Part shown: positions 30,772-38,229 of the stretch, piece by piece
Layout of the letters: each line of letters opens with the position of its first letter
Position numbering within the stretch: the first letter of the stretch is position 1
Source of the DNA: a virus
Virus record (IMG/VR): IMGVR_UViG_3300028372_000002
Coordinates: 1 to 64,000 of that record
Strand: one strand, 5' to 3'
DNA: 64,000 nt
The notes under the pieces: generated by a model
Databases searched by the model: none
What the model was told of the DNA's origin: nothing
The model's input: the letters and a program-made list of their open reading frames with translations, nothing else
Program-made: the position numbers and the translations under genes

Positions 30772-31154
30772 ACCGAGAGACCATTAACAAGAACTGCAAC
30801 GAGCTTATAGGGGAAGTGTGGTGCTGCGGAGGATGTAACGCCCCAACTGGTTTTGAAGAGCATTCCTATTGCAAAAACTGCGAGAAAAGCTATGGGAACT
30901 TCAGTGATGATGTGGATTGGTGCCACCCATATGCCGCTGTTTTTATGGTGCAGAAATGCTCGCGCCTCTTCAACAAAGGCAACTGGAAGGAAACAGTCGA
31001 GCTTTATCCTCTACAGACTGGTGAGTGGAGAGCCTCTACTGGAACTGTTATGGCTGTTTGCGACAGCTTTTACGAAGCTCAGGCAGAGGCTCTGTCCCGG
31101 GCATTTGAGGCAGGCTTCAAAATACGAAAGCCGCAGACACGAACCACCTACTAG
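30768..31154 (+). CDS. Zinc-binding small protein
   Basis: 128 residues from ATG 30768. CCGGC (near residue 19) and CKNC (near 35) make one four-Cys zinc ribbon in the first 40 residues; the remainder is an unrecognised domain. Translationally coupled to the previous small gene. Confidence 0.68.
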   Translation: MNRETINKNCNELIGEVWCCGGCNAPTGFEEHSYCKNCEKSYGNFSDDVDWCHPYAAVFMVQKCSRLFNKGNWKETVELYPLQTGEWRASTGTVMAVCDSFYEAQAEALSRAFEAGFKIRKPQTRTTY

Positions 31155-31162
31155 TCTATAAG

Positions 31163-31190
31163 TTGTTTCTAGCGCCATCTCAGATAATCT
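31163..31190 (+). promoter_or_regulatory. Promoter candidate TTGTTT/TAATCT
   Basis: TTGTTT 31163-31168, 16-base spacer, TAATCT 31185-31190. The predicted start site near 31197 is only a few bases before ATG 31201, which favours the internal TTG 31228 as the true start of the next gene. Confidence 0.45.
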
Positions 31191-31227
31191 AAATAGCAGC
31201 ATGGACCTAGATTGCCCGGAGGAACCT

Positions 31228-31659
31228 TTGAGAGGTGACCTAAAGCTTTGCGAACGCATTCGAGAGTTTACGTCCTCGCCACTCAACGGCGCGAACATGA
31301 CTTGCACCCTAGATACCATGGTCCAGCACGAGGCCCGCTCCATTGGCTTGGAAGGTTGGGCAGGCAGTTATGCCACGAATGAGGTTATTGCACGCTGTAA
31401 TGACTTCAAAATTAGACTCGTGGATACTGTATCTAGGTGGTCAAGCAGAGAGGGTGTTGGAACCCTGACGGGAAACCCTGATGGTCTGGTTGAATGGGCC
31501 TACGAAACCCTCAGCGGCTCGTCTGGAGGAATCTTCCCTGAGTCCTTAAATTCAGCTAAGTCGGTGCGACTCAAGGAGTTTCTATCCCTAGAGGTAAGGG
31601 CGGAGCATCAGGCTCTCCGTGATGAAATAATCGGAGCCGCCTTTGACACAACGAATTGA
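31228..31659 (+). CDS. Unknown protein
   Basis: 143 residues from TTG 31228, chosen because GGAGGA lies five bases upstream; ATG 31201 (152 residues) has no ribosome site and sits at the predicted transcript start. No membrane helix, no known motif. Moderately charged, with Gly/Ser turns near residue 95. Confidence 0.65.
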   Translation: MRGDLKLCERIREFTSSPLNGANMTCTLDTMVQHEARSIGLEGWAGSYATNEVIARCNDFKIRLVDTVSRWSSREGVGTLTGNPDGLVEWAYETLSGSSGGIFPESLNSAKSVRLKEFLSLEVRAEHQALRDEIIGAAFDTTN

Positions 31660-31671
31660 ACAGTGAGATTT

Positions 31672-32307
31672 ATGATGAGCAGCACACACCTTATTGAGAG
31701 CTACCTTAACGACCAGTTGCCGCGACCGGTTAGTCTCGCCCACCTGTTTGAGGATGCTGAAGTCTGGAAGGAGACAGCGCTCACAGAATCGACAGGCTCG
31801 TTCATTGACAGAGCTATACCGTCTGTGTCTGAAATCACCAACAAGGTTCGAGATGTTTCCGAAGACGTTGTTGGCGGGATAAGAGGTTTCATCTCAGGCT
31901 TCTTTACTAAGCTGTTCGAGTCGTTCAAAAAGTCTGGTAAGGTGGTGTGGAGGAACCTCCCGTCACTAAACATCCGATTCTCCCCGCCTGCAAAGCTTGT
32001 GATCACCGCCGTAATGCCAAGGAACAGTGACCTAGATTACAGCTTGCACGTGGATCTTTATGTGGACCTCATTGAGAGAAGGGTGGACATAGAGGTGTCT
32101 GGTCATATCGGAAAGCACATCGATTTCAGCATCTCTAAGTTTCGTGCCTATGAGGCCGATCAGGAAGATCCAGAAGATTACGTCCGGGACGTAGAGAAAT
32201 CAGTTGACCGGGCCGACACCGTGGTTGTCCCTAAGTACGCTGAAGAGTACACAGATGACGACTATGACCGACAAGGGGGATCTCCATTCGCCCTTCTTCC
32301 AGCTTGA
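31672..32307 (+). CDS. Unknown protein, possible amphipathic helix
   Basis: 211 residues from ATG 31672 (ATG 31675 and GTG 31663 also in frame). Residues about 65-90 form an amphipathic Phe/Gly-rich helix (GGIRGFISGFFTKLF) that could bind membrane; the following region looks beta-rich, and the C-terminus is very acidic. No family recognised. Confidence 0.68.
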   Translation: MMSSTHLIESYLNDQLPRPVSLAHLFEDAEVWKETALTESTGSFIDRAIPSVSEITNKVRDVSEDVVGGIRGFISGFFTKLFESFKKSGKVVWRNLPSLNIRFSPPAKLVITAVMPRNSDLDYSLHVDLYVDLIERRVDIEVSGHIGKHIDFSISKFRAYEADQEDPEDYVRDVEKSVDRADTVVVPKYAEEYTDDDYDRQGGSPFALLPA

Positions 32308-32319
32308 GAAGGTATAGCA

Positions 32320-32502
32320 ATGCCTAGTAGCACAGATAATACAAAGACCCCGGACAAAGGGAAGTCTAGCAAGCACGAAAAAGCTCTATCAAAGGCAAAG
32401 GCCAAGCGCGTCAAGAGATCAAAAAGCCTAGCCTTCACGAACCCGAGCGCCACACCTTCCATGTATCAGCGTATAGATACCCTCCTTACGGAGGAAATAT
32501 AG
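32320..32502 (+). CDS. Small Lys-rich protein
   Basis: 60 residues from ATG 32320 with GAGAAGG upstream. Residues 8-36 are mostly Lys, Ser and Ala, suggesting a disordered nucleic-acid-binding tail. Co-directional with its neighbours. The evidence is only position, ribosome site and composition. Confidence 0.5.
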   Translation: MPSSTDNTKTPDKGKSSKHEKALSKAKAKRVKRSKSLAFTNPSATPSMYQRIDTLLTEEI

Positions 32503-32610
32503 TGTAGGGGCGACTCAAATAAACATTAAATCATCGCAGCATTGTTGAATCTGACAAACTTCCGGCACACCATCTCATGTGAGTCACTTTGATCGCAGCG
32601 AGGGTTTGTC

Positions 32611-33207
32611 GTGGAACTTACTCCAAATACATACACTCCACCACTCAGATTGTATGCTGGGGCGGCTTGGAGAAAAAGTTGGGTAGCATGGGTCTTTTTC
32701 GTACTCGTGTTCGCCGTGACTGTTGCCATTTCTCTGGACCTAGGCATTGGCGGAGAGGGCGTATGGGCAATGTACGCCCTGTCATCGGTGGTGCTGGCTA
32801 TATCTGCTTATGCGTCCATATGGGGATATAGAAGGGGGGCTCTCAAATATCAGATCAGGGGGATAACCTTTCTGTTCTCTGATCGATCTCTGTACGTACC
32901 TCCGGGACATATGGAGGATTTCATTGAAGAGAACGTTTGCTCCAAGTTCCGGCCTCATACTCAGACAGAGCCCTGGGAGTTACTTGATGGTGTGGCTGTG
33001 CATCTGGTGAGTCACGACCTCAAGCTGGGGGATCATGATGCCTTCGGAATGACATACCCACGAAACAAATATAGCCTAGTAGAGGCTGATAGGGTTCTAG
33101 ACGCTGGAGTTATGGGGTGGGAGCTGAAACTGCAAATTATGCAGCGCATTTTCCCGGGACAATCTGAAGCTCTCGACATCAAGTGGATCAGAGCAAAAGG
33201 CATTTAG
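32611..33207 (+). CDS. Two-helix membrane protein
   Basis: 198 residues from GTG 32611; a GCGAGGG lies upstream. Two transmembrane helices (about 24-44 and 52-70) near the N-terminus, followed by a soluble domain of 120 residues. It opens a run of small membrane proteins (32611-35651), which may be a lysis or envelope cassette. No family recognised. Confidence 0.68.
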   Translation: MELTPNTYTPPLRLYAGAAWRKSWVAWVFFVLVFAVTVAISLDLGIGGEGVWAMYALSSVVLAISAYASIWGYRRGALKYQIRGITFLFSDRSLYVPPGHMEDFIEENVCSKFRPHTQTEPWELLDGVAVHLVSHDLKLGDHDAFGMTYPRNKYSLVEADRVLDAGVMGWELKLQIMQRIFPGQSEALDIKWIRAKGI

Positions 33208-33228
33208 TAGCGGGGGAGGGCCATCACT

Positions 33229-33633
33229 ATGGATCAAGAAACTTGGAGCTTTATAACGACCCTGATCACCGGCGGTGGTGGCGCAGGTATCATCCTATTC
33301 CTCAAGTGGCTTTACGAGAGATTCGTAGCAAAGAATCGCCGCAATTGGTCTGATGCCAACGACATAAGAAACGAGCTTAAGGAGTCCCGAGATTATTGGA
33401 GAGATGAAGCCAAAAGTCGGCAAATGCTCATTGAGCAGCTACAGAAGCAAATTAGCACACAAGAGGAATGGATCCTTGAGCTTAAAACACAGAATGCCGA
33501 GCTTAAATCCCTGAACAACTCTCTGGAGACAGAGATTCAAGAAATAAGAAGGCAGAACAAAATCCTTCTTGAGACTCGGGACTCAGCACTAATGGAACTA
33601 AAGAGGCTTCGCAAAAAGCACGGCGAACTCTAG
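33229..33633 (+). CDS. Membrane-anchored coiled-coil protein
   Basis: 134 residues from ATG 33229 (CGGGGGAGG upstream). One transmembrane helix near residues 8-28, preceded by Gly4, then a long coiled coil (about 40-130). This topology is seen in phage i-spanins and some holin-associated proteins. The holin or spanin role is inference from topology and neighbours only. Confidence 0.65.
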   Translation: MDQETWSFITTLITGGGGAGIILFLKWLYERFVAKNRRNWSDANDIRNELKESRDYWRDEAKSRQMLIEQLQKQISTQEEWILELKTQNAELKSLNNSLETEIQEIRRQNKILLETRDSALMELKRLRKKHGEL

Positions 33634-33648
33634 GGTAAGGGTAACATC

Positions 33649-34041
33649 ATGTACGTGAATATCTTGCAAAATATGGCAGCTGGGAATCAGTTCTCAGATG
33701 CTGCTCCGTCAGGCGGGACCGACGTTGAGAAGGGAAAAAGGGTTGATCACAAAGAGATTACAGCGGGCGGTCGATTTGACTTCGACTCTCTAACTCCCGT
33801 CCATGGAGAGAGGATACTTCTGGATGTAGGTGATGCAACGGATTGGTCACTTAAGCTCAAGGTAGTCGACCTGAATGGCAACGCAAAGCTGTTTTCTCTT
33901 TACGAGAAGGGCGACTTTTCTGCTAACTCCGTAGTGATCACAGGCGAGTCCCTGTTCATGCTCAAACCCAACGATCAGCTGGTGCTTTCGACGACTGGCT
34001 CTACTACTGAGATGTTTGCTGAGGTCACTGTATCCGCATAA
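33649..34041 (+). CDS. Unknown beta-rich protein
   Basis: 130 residues from ATG 33649. Alternating Val/Leu/Thr patterns and many Gly/Asp turns indicate a beta fold, as found in small virion decoration or adaptor proteins. No signal peptide. Function unknown. Confidence 0.68.
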   Translation: MYVNILQNMAAGNQFSDAAPSGGTDVEKGKRVDHKEITAGGRFDFDSLTPVHGERILLDVGDATDWSLKLKVVDLNGNAKLFSLYEKGDFSANSVVITGESLFMLKPNDQLVLSTTGSTTEMFAEVTVSA

Positions 34042-34057
34042 CCTTGAGGACTTAATA

Positions 34058-34372
34058 ATGAAATCTGTATGGCTCTGGATAAAGCGCTGGTGGTGGGCTG
34101 TGGTAGCTGGCTTGGGGTTGGCTGCTGGGCTCGCACTGTCTGCACTCTTGAGGAAGGATAGGAGTTCCGATGATAGCCTTATAGCAGACGGGTCATTGAC
34201 CTCTCTAGCCAAAGAAGAGTACGATCGAGCCAAAACAGAGATTGATATAGAGCGCTCCAAGAAGAAGGTAGAGACCGAGGTTCAGCGTAGGATTCTTGAG
34301 GACATCGCCAGTGAGCCCGACATCAAAACTCAGCGTGAAAGGTACTCTAAGTGGGCGACCTCGAATCTTTAA
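34058..34372 (+). CDS. Small single-pass membrane protein
   Basis: 104 residues from ATG 34058; the longer frame from 34016 overlaps the upstream gene and has no ribosome site. Residues 3-27 (Trp-rich start, then Ala/Gly/Leu) are a membrane helix; the remainder is a charged helix. Overlaps the next gene by 22 bases. It is a possible holin or spanin partner by topology. Confidence 0.65.
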   Translation: MKSVWLWIKRWWWAVVAGLGLAAGLALSALLRKDRSSDDSLIADGSLTSLAKEEYDRAKTEIDIERSKKKVETEVQRRILEDIASEPDIKTQRERYSKWATSNL

Positions 34373-35172
34373 GGCACGGTGCAACTGAACTTCGGGTGGG
34401 TGACTTTTTCAGGGTTGATAGAACGGGAAGGACGATCTGCTACGTGGGCTCAGCCAACGTTGAAGGAAAGCATCTTCCGGCGTTTGTTGAGGTGGACCAG
34501 AGTCGAGGATTTTTGCTGGTTCATGATGACATCATTGTAACTGATTATAAGCACATAACCCCCATCCCAAGGGATGACGGAGAGAGAAGCGTTGACCATA
34601 TGCGCCCTCTTCTTAAGTCCCTAAACCAAGCCGAAAAACTTCAAGTCTGGAGCCTCCCTAACTTTGACGCCTACTCGGGACATATCGTTGCAGGACGTAT
34701 TGTTGATACCGTCTCTCCGTGCTCAGGTGATGTTGTAGCAAGCAGTCGATTGAAGAGGGCTCTCATATACTGCGGCGAGTTCAGGGGCGAATGGGTCCTA
34801 TGTGAGATTGGGGACGATGAGGGAAGGTATGTGTTCAGTAAGCCCCATCCTGTCGACGTTATTGATGTCGAAGTCGTAAAGGAATTTGCTGACAAGGTTT
34901 TTAGTAGCATCCAAAAACAACCACTGCCGGGGGCTTCTGTTCACTTCGGAAGCGGCAAAAGAGCCATCTATCTTGGTAAAACGAACCGACTGTCGGGCAA
35001 TCACTTCGTTGCAGTAGAAGGCGACAGCTCTATTGACGGTATAAACTTCTCATTCAAGGAAAAGAGATGGAGAATTCAGACGCTTCTTCCAGAGCTTATG
35101 ACAGCTCACGAGCTTCCAGAGGACGACGGAGTGGAACTTCTCTTACACATACGTGGATTGCTGTCTCATTAG
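34351..35172 (+). CDS. Unknown soluble protein
   Basis: 273 residues from GTG 34351. No membrane helix. Two similar beta-rich segments may be present (GDFFRVDRTGRTICYVG near 17 and GASVHFGSGKRAIYLG near 195), suggesting SH3-like or KOW-like barrels, which is a guess from pattern. The last 106 bases overlap, in another frame, the start of the lipoprotein gene at 35067. Confidence 0.68.
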   Translation: MGDLESLRHGATELRVGDFFRVDRTGRTICYVGSANVEGKHLPAFVEVDQSRGFLLVHDDIIVTDYKHITPIPRDDGERSVDHMRPLLKSLNQAEKLQVWSLPNFDAYSGHIVAGRIVDTVSPCSGDVVASSRLKRALIYCGEFRGEWVLCEIGDDEGRYVFSKPHPVDVIDVEVVKEFADKVFSSIQKQPLPGASVHFGSGKRAIYLGKTNRLSGNHFVAVEGDSSIDGINFSFKEKRWRIQTLLPELMTAHELPEDDGVELLLHIRGLLSH

Positions 35173-35651
35173 TCATCGCACTCGTGTGCACGCCAGCGTG
35201 TGCGACCACGTCTAAAAAAGAAGATACTAAAAGGCCGGAGGTCGGACTAAGCGAGATAAATCCTCCCCCCGATAAGGGCGAGGGCGCAGTTCTCGGCGTA
35301 ACGGCTACCACTGATGAGGATGTAGCTTGCTTACGTCATCTTGAGCTTCCCGTAGAGGGGGGATATTTCCTGTCCGACGCCAAGCTAAAGGCCGCTGTAG
35401 AGCTTCGCCTGTACGCCGAGGATACCTACGTTGATGCGACCTTAAACAACAAGCTGTGTAAAATGAACGCTAGTATTGTCTGGGATAAGCTCGCTATCGC
35501 GGACGAAAAGCTCAAAGAGGTTGAAGATGAGCGATCAAGCTGGTGGTATCAAAACAAAGGGACTGTGTTTACCGGTCTCGGGTTCATTTTAGGCGCTTCT
35601 ACGACCATCCTCATTGTGTACGGCGTCAATAAGGTCAGCGACACACCCTAA
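35067..35651 (+). CDS. Spanin-like lipoprotein with C-terminal membrane helix
   Basis: 194 residues from ATG 35067, with AAGGAAAAG upstream. A basic N-terminus, a hydrophobic segment (about 29-42) and a Cys after CTPA form a lipoprotein signal; a second transmembrane helix lies near residues 165-185 (GTVFTGLGFILGAST). Outer-membrane lipid anchor plus C-terminal inner-membrane helix is the layout of unimolecular spanins, which fuse the membranes at lysis of Gram-negative hosts. It starts inside the previous gene in another frame, an arrangement typical of spanin genes. The role is inferred. Confidence 0.65.
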   Translation: MENSDASSRAYDSSRASRGRRSGTSLTHTWIAVSLVIALVCTPACATTSKKEDTKRPEVGLSEINPPPDKGEGAVLGVTATTDEDVACLRHLELPVEGGYFLSDAKLKAAVELRLYAEDTYVDATLNNKLCKMNASIVWDKLAIADEKLKEVEDERSSWWYQNKGTVFTGLGFILGASTTILIVYGVNKVSDTP

Positions 35652-35693
35652 AAAATAAGGGTCAATCACTTTGTCTCAGACAATACAGGCACC

Positions 35694-35939
35694 ATGAGCA
35701 AGCCAGAACTTACAGAACGTCAGTCGGAAGTCCTAGAGGCTATCGGTAATCTAATCGAAGACTTTGGAGAGTCTCCAACGCTTCGAGAAATTGCTGAGTA
35801 TTTCGGCCAGCCCCGGGCTTCTTCGGTCAGGTACACGGTGGAAGCACTCAACAAAAAGGGCTATATCCACAGACGAGAAGACCCAAAGCGCGACAGGTAT
35901 GCCGCCCGGGGAATTTCTCTTGTGGAAGACTCCGAGTAA
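35694..35939 (+). CDS. LexA-type winged-helix DNA-binding protein
   Basis: 81 residues from ATG 35694. The whole chain matches the LexA N-terminal domain: LTERQSEVLEAIGNLIEDFG, SPTLREIAEYFG and SVRYTVEALNKKGYI, the recognition-helix region. The Ser-Lys autocleavage domain is missing, so it cannot self-cleave in an SOS response. It could bind LexA-like operators as repressor or competitor. A weak ACCCT/AGGGT hairpin precedes it. Confidence 0.78.
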   Translation: MSKPELTERQSEVLEAIGNLIEDFGESPTLREIAEYFGQPRASSVRYTVEALNKKGYIHRREDPKRDRYAARGISLVEDSE

Positions 35940-36028
35940 GAGAGGGTGTTGCAGTATCGGATCCGGAGCTATACCCTTCTTTGTGCTAGGTGTATTCAAT
36001 CTAGCGTAGGGATGATCCTAACGAGGGT

Positions 36029-36310
36029 ATGAATATGACAAAAAATGATATTGCAAAGCACATTTCCACCACCTTTGGCTTTACGGAGAAGCAGGCCAAG
36101 GAAGTAGTAGGGGAGACCCTAGACTTCATCGTGGGTAAAGTTCAGGAAGGCAAAGAGGTTCGCCTGAACGACTTTGGTGTTTTTGAGCCAAGGGAAAGAA
36201 GTGCGCGTACGGCGTACCACCCCGGAAGCGGTGAGCCAATCGATGTCCCCAAGCGAACTGTTCCTTATTTCCGACCCTTCAAGTATTTCAAAGAAGCAGT
36301 TGATCAATAA
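36029..36310 (+). CDS. HU/IHF family DNA-binding protein
   Basis: 93 residues from ATG 36029 (ATG 36035 also possible). Bends and wraps double-stranded DNA as a dimer. The family pattern is complete: TKNDIAKHIS, VRLNDFGVFEPRERSAR, the beta-arm with PxxGEPIDVPKRTVPYF (Pro at the tip), and a C-terminal helix. It overlaps the convergent minus-strand gene by 23 bases. Confidence 0.88.
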   Translation: MNMTKNDIAKHISTTFGFTEKQAKEVVGETLDFIVGKVQEGKEVRLNDFGVFEPRERSARTAYHPGSGEPIDVPKRTVPYFRPFKYFKEAVDQ

Positions 36311-37004
36311 TATTATGAGCTGAGGGGGCTTCCCTCTCAGCTTTCTCTGATGCCCTAGACTCATGCACCCCACCCCTATCCCGCGTCGGGATGTTGTTCA
36401 CGACCATAAACTTCCGAACGGCTTCATAGCTTACGTTGAACACGTGACCCACTTCCTCAAGCGTTAGGTTAAGGTCCCAATACATACGCCTAATCTGCTC
36501 AGGATCAGCGCTCTTTAGTGAACCAATATGGGATTTCTTCCGGACCCCTAGTCTGTTCGCCCGTCCAGACACACTCATCCTAGACCTATTAAGCGACGAG
36601 GCTACATCCATACCCTCTTCAGGATACCTTTCTCTAATGACATCGTCCTCTTCGGGGGTGTATGGCTTCCTGCTTCTGCTTTTTAATGGCGTGAGAGTTA
36701 TGAGAGCCTTCCTGCAAAAATCCACGATGTACTCAACACCAAACTCGCCATCTAACTCTTCTGATATTTCTCTGGCGTCTAGACCCTTCTCTGCTAAACC
36801 CTTAACTTCCTCCACCAACTCCCTCCGACGCTCCCTTTGATAATCCCTCCTACTCAACCCTAACTGCTTAGACCGGTAATATATTGAGCTGTCTGACTTG
36901 TCTTTGAGCAGCCCTTTCTCCCTCACGCTTGGGAGGCCACCCTTTAGGAATACCTCTCGCATAATTTCATCATCCTCTTCCGTCCATTCTGACTGATTCG
37001 GCAT
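36288..37004 (-). CDS. SANT/Myb-like DNA-binding protein
   Basis: 238 residues, ATG at 37004 with AGGAGA upstream on the minus strand. Two SANT/Myb-like repeats: WTEEDDEIMREVFLKGG at residue 7 with SIYYRSKQLGL, and YTPEEDDVIRERYPEEG near 114 with SGRANRLGV. A further helix-turn-helix occurs near 180-200 (TLEEVGHVFNVSYEAVRKF). Likely a transcription regulator or site-specific DNA binder. Divergent from the dNMP kinase gene. Confidence 0.72.
   Translation of the reverse strand: MPNQSEWTEEDDEIMREVFLKGGLPSVREKGLLKDKSDSSIYYRSKQLGLSRRDYQRERRRELVEEVKGLAEKGLDAREISEELDGEFGVEYIVDFCRKALITLTPLKSRSRKPYTPEEDDVIRERYPEEGMDVASSLNRSRMSVSGRANRLGVRKKSHIGSLKSADPEQIRRMYWDLNLTLEEVGHVFNVSYEAVRKFMVVNNIPTRDRGGVHESRASEKAEREAPSAHNIIDQLLL
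36318..36342. terminator. Bidirectional terminator candidate
   Basis: AGCTGAGGG (36318-36326) pairs with CTCTCAGCT-type bases ending at 36342 (one G-U), followed by TTTCT on the plus strand. It lies inside the 3' end of the minus-strand gene, just past the HU stop. Confidence 0.5.
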
Positions 37005-37053
37005 CGTTATCTCCTGATGTCGGGTTATTATTACAGTGACAGTACAAAACTGG

Positions 37054-37082
37054 TTGGCGGATCGTCAATAATTGTGTAGGAT
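37054..37082 (+). promoter_or_regulatory. Promoter candidate for dNMP kinase operon
   Basis: TTGGCG 37054-37059, 17-base spacer, TAGGAT 37077-37082 preceded by TG (extended -10). On the minus strand of the same gap, TTGACG with TACTGT at 18 bases could serve the SANT gene. Confidence 0.45.
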
Positions 37083-37126
37083 CCTTGCGTGTTTAGATAG
37101 GTAACAACATATCTTTCGAGAATGCT

Positions 37127-37867
37127 ATGTCGGATAAAAAAGGAACCTTAATATTATTGTCTGGGAAAGCTAGGAGCGGAAAGGATACCGCTGGGGAGGT
37201 TCTCGTAGATGTCATAGATGGGCACACAGAGATCTTAGCGTTTGCAAAGCCCCTCAAAGACGCAGCGAGGCTCATATACGATCTGAGCGATGAGCAACTG
37301 TACGGGGACCTCAAGGAGACTAAGATTGAGGATATGTACCAAGACAATACTGTTCGTCTCTCCAGAAACGCCCGGACAGATGAAGAATCGCTGACTGCCT
37401 TCGCAATCTTTATTAACCCCTCCTACAAAAGATTCGTTGATGCTGGGCTTTTCGAAATCGTCGACCTGCGTGACGAAAGGGTGACTTTCAGAAAATACGC
37501 AAGCCCGAGGACCATTCTTCAGGACTTGGGGGAGGCCGCAAGGGACATCTATATTGAAACTTGGGTTCGAAAAGCGTGGAATCACGCCGTCTCGCTTCTA
37601 GAGCAGGGTCATAACGCTGTCATCACAGACTGCCGCCACGGAAACGAAGCCGAGCTTCTCCGGAAAGCCCGAGCCATGGGGCATAAGGCGATCGGCTTAT
37701 ACATGAAAAGAGATCAGGCTCAATCCGTCGCGTCGCACATCTCTGAAAAACATGAGTGGCTACCTGACTATGAAGACGTCTTCGTTGAAATGGATAATAA
37801 CGGCGTCGGGGAAGAGGGCTTAAAGGACCTCAAAGTAAGACTCGAAGAGGTCCTAGGCAATGCCTGA
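37127..37867 (+). CDS. Deoxynucleoside monophosphate kinase
   Basis: 246 residues from ATG 37127. GKARSGKDTAG at residues 13-23 is the P-loop of the phage T4 gp1-like dNMP kinase family, and DCRHGNEAELLRKA near 164-177 matches the family's second conserved block. It phosphorylates dNMPs to dNDPs for phage DNA synthesis. It overlaps the next gene by eight bases. It fits with the dCTP deaminase and DHFR elsewhere in the window as nucleotide-supply enzymes. Confidence 0.82.
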   Translation: MSDKKGTLILLSGKARSGKDTAGEVLVDVIDGHTEILAFAKPLKDAARLIYDLSDEQLYGDLKETKIEDMYQDNTVRLSRNARTDEESLTAFAIFINPSYKRFVDAGLFEIVDLRDERVTFRKYASPRTILQDLGEAARDIYIETWVRKAWNHAVSLLEQGHNAVITDCRHGNEAELLRKARAMGHKAIGLYMKRDQAQSVASHISEKHEWLPDYEDVFVEMDNNGVGEEGLKDLKVRLEEVLGNA

Positions 37868-38156
37868 TGAAAGGCTTGAAGTCATCGAGATTGCCCTGAG
37901 GCTCCCTTCGAGTGGAACAGAAGCCTACCTGCCTATCCGCCTGAACATCGATTGGGCGGCAGACGAGTTTAACCCGGACAAGAACCACTCTGGCATAGAG
38001 GCTAACGTAGCTCTTTTGAGTGAGATCAGGCGTCATCTCGAAACAGCACTGGAAGAGCGATCAATACTGTTCACGCTACTGTCTTGCTGCGAGATGCTTC
38101 CAGATGGGAAGTCGGCTGACATTACACCGGCCCTAGAAGAATACGAGAAAAGCTGA
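37860..38156 (+). CDS. Unknown small protein
   Basis: 98 residues from ATG 37860, overlapping the kinase by eight bases. Mixed strand and helix pattern, no motif. A 15-base palindrome AGTCTGACTCAGACT starts at its stop codon (38156-38170) and might be an operator. Confidence 0.7.
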   Translation: MPDERLEVIEIALRLPSSGTEAYLPIRLNIDWAADEFNPDKNHSGIEANVALLSEIRRHLETALEERSILFTLLSCCEMLPDGKSADITPALEEYEKS

Positions 38157-38170
38157 GTCTGACTCAGACT
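38156..38170. repeat. 15-base palindrome, possible operator
   Basis: AGTCTGA-C-TCAGACT is a perfect inverted repeat in the gap before the phosphoesterase gene. It could be a protein-binding site; no second copy was noticed. Confidence 0.35.
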
Positions 38171-38229
38171 TGGTCTACGGTCGATTAAGTGACAACTACA
38201 CTAGTGCATAGATAACGGACGAGATCAGT

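Noticed and set aside
35694-35939. Full-length LexA repressor
   Set aside because: Only the winged-helix domain is present; there is no Ser-Lys protease domain in the following sequence.
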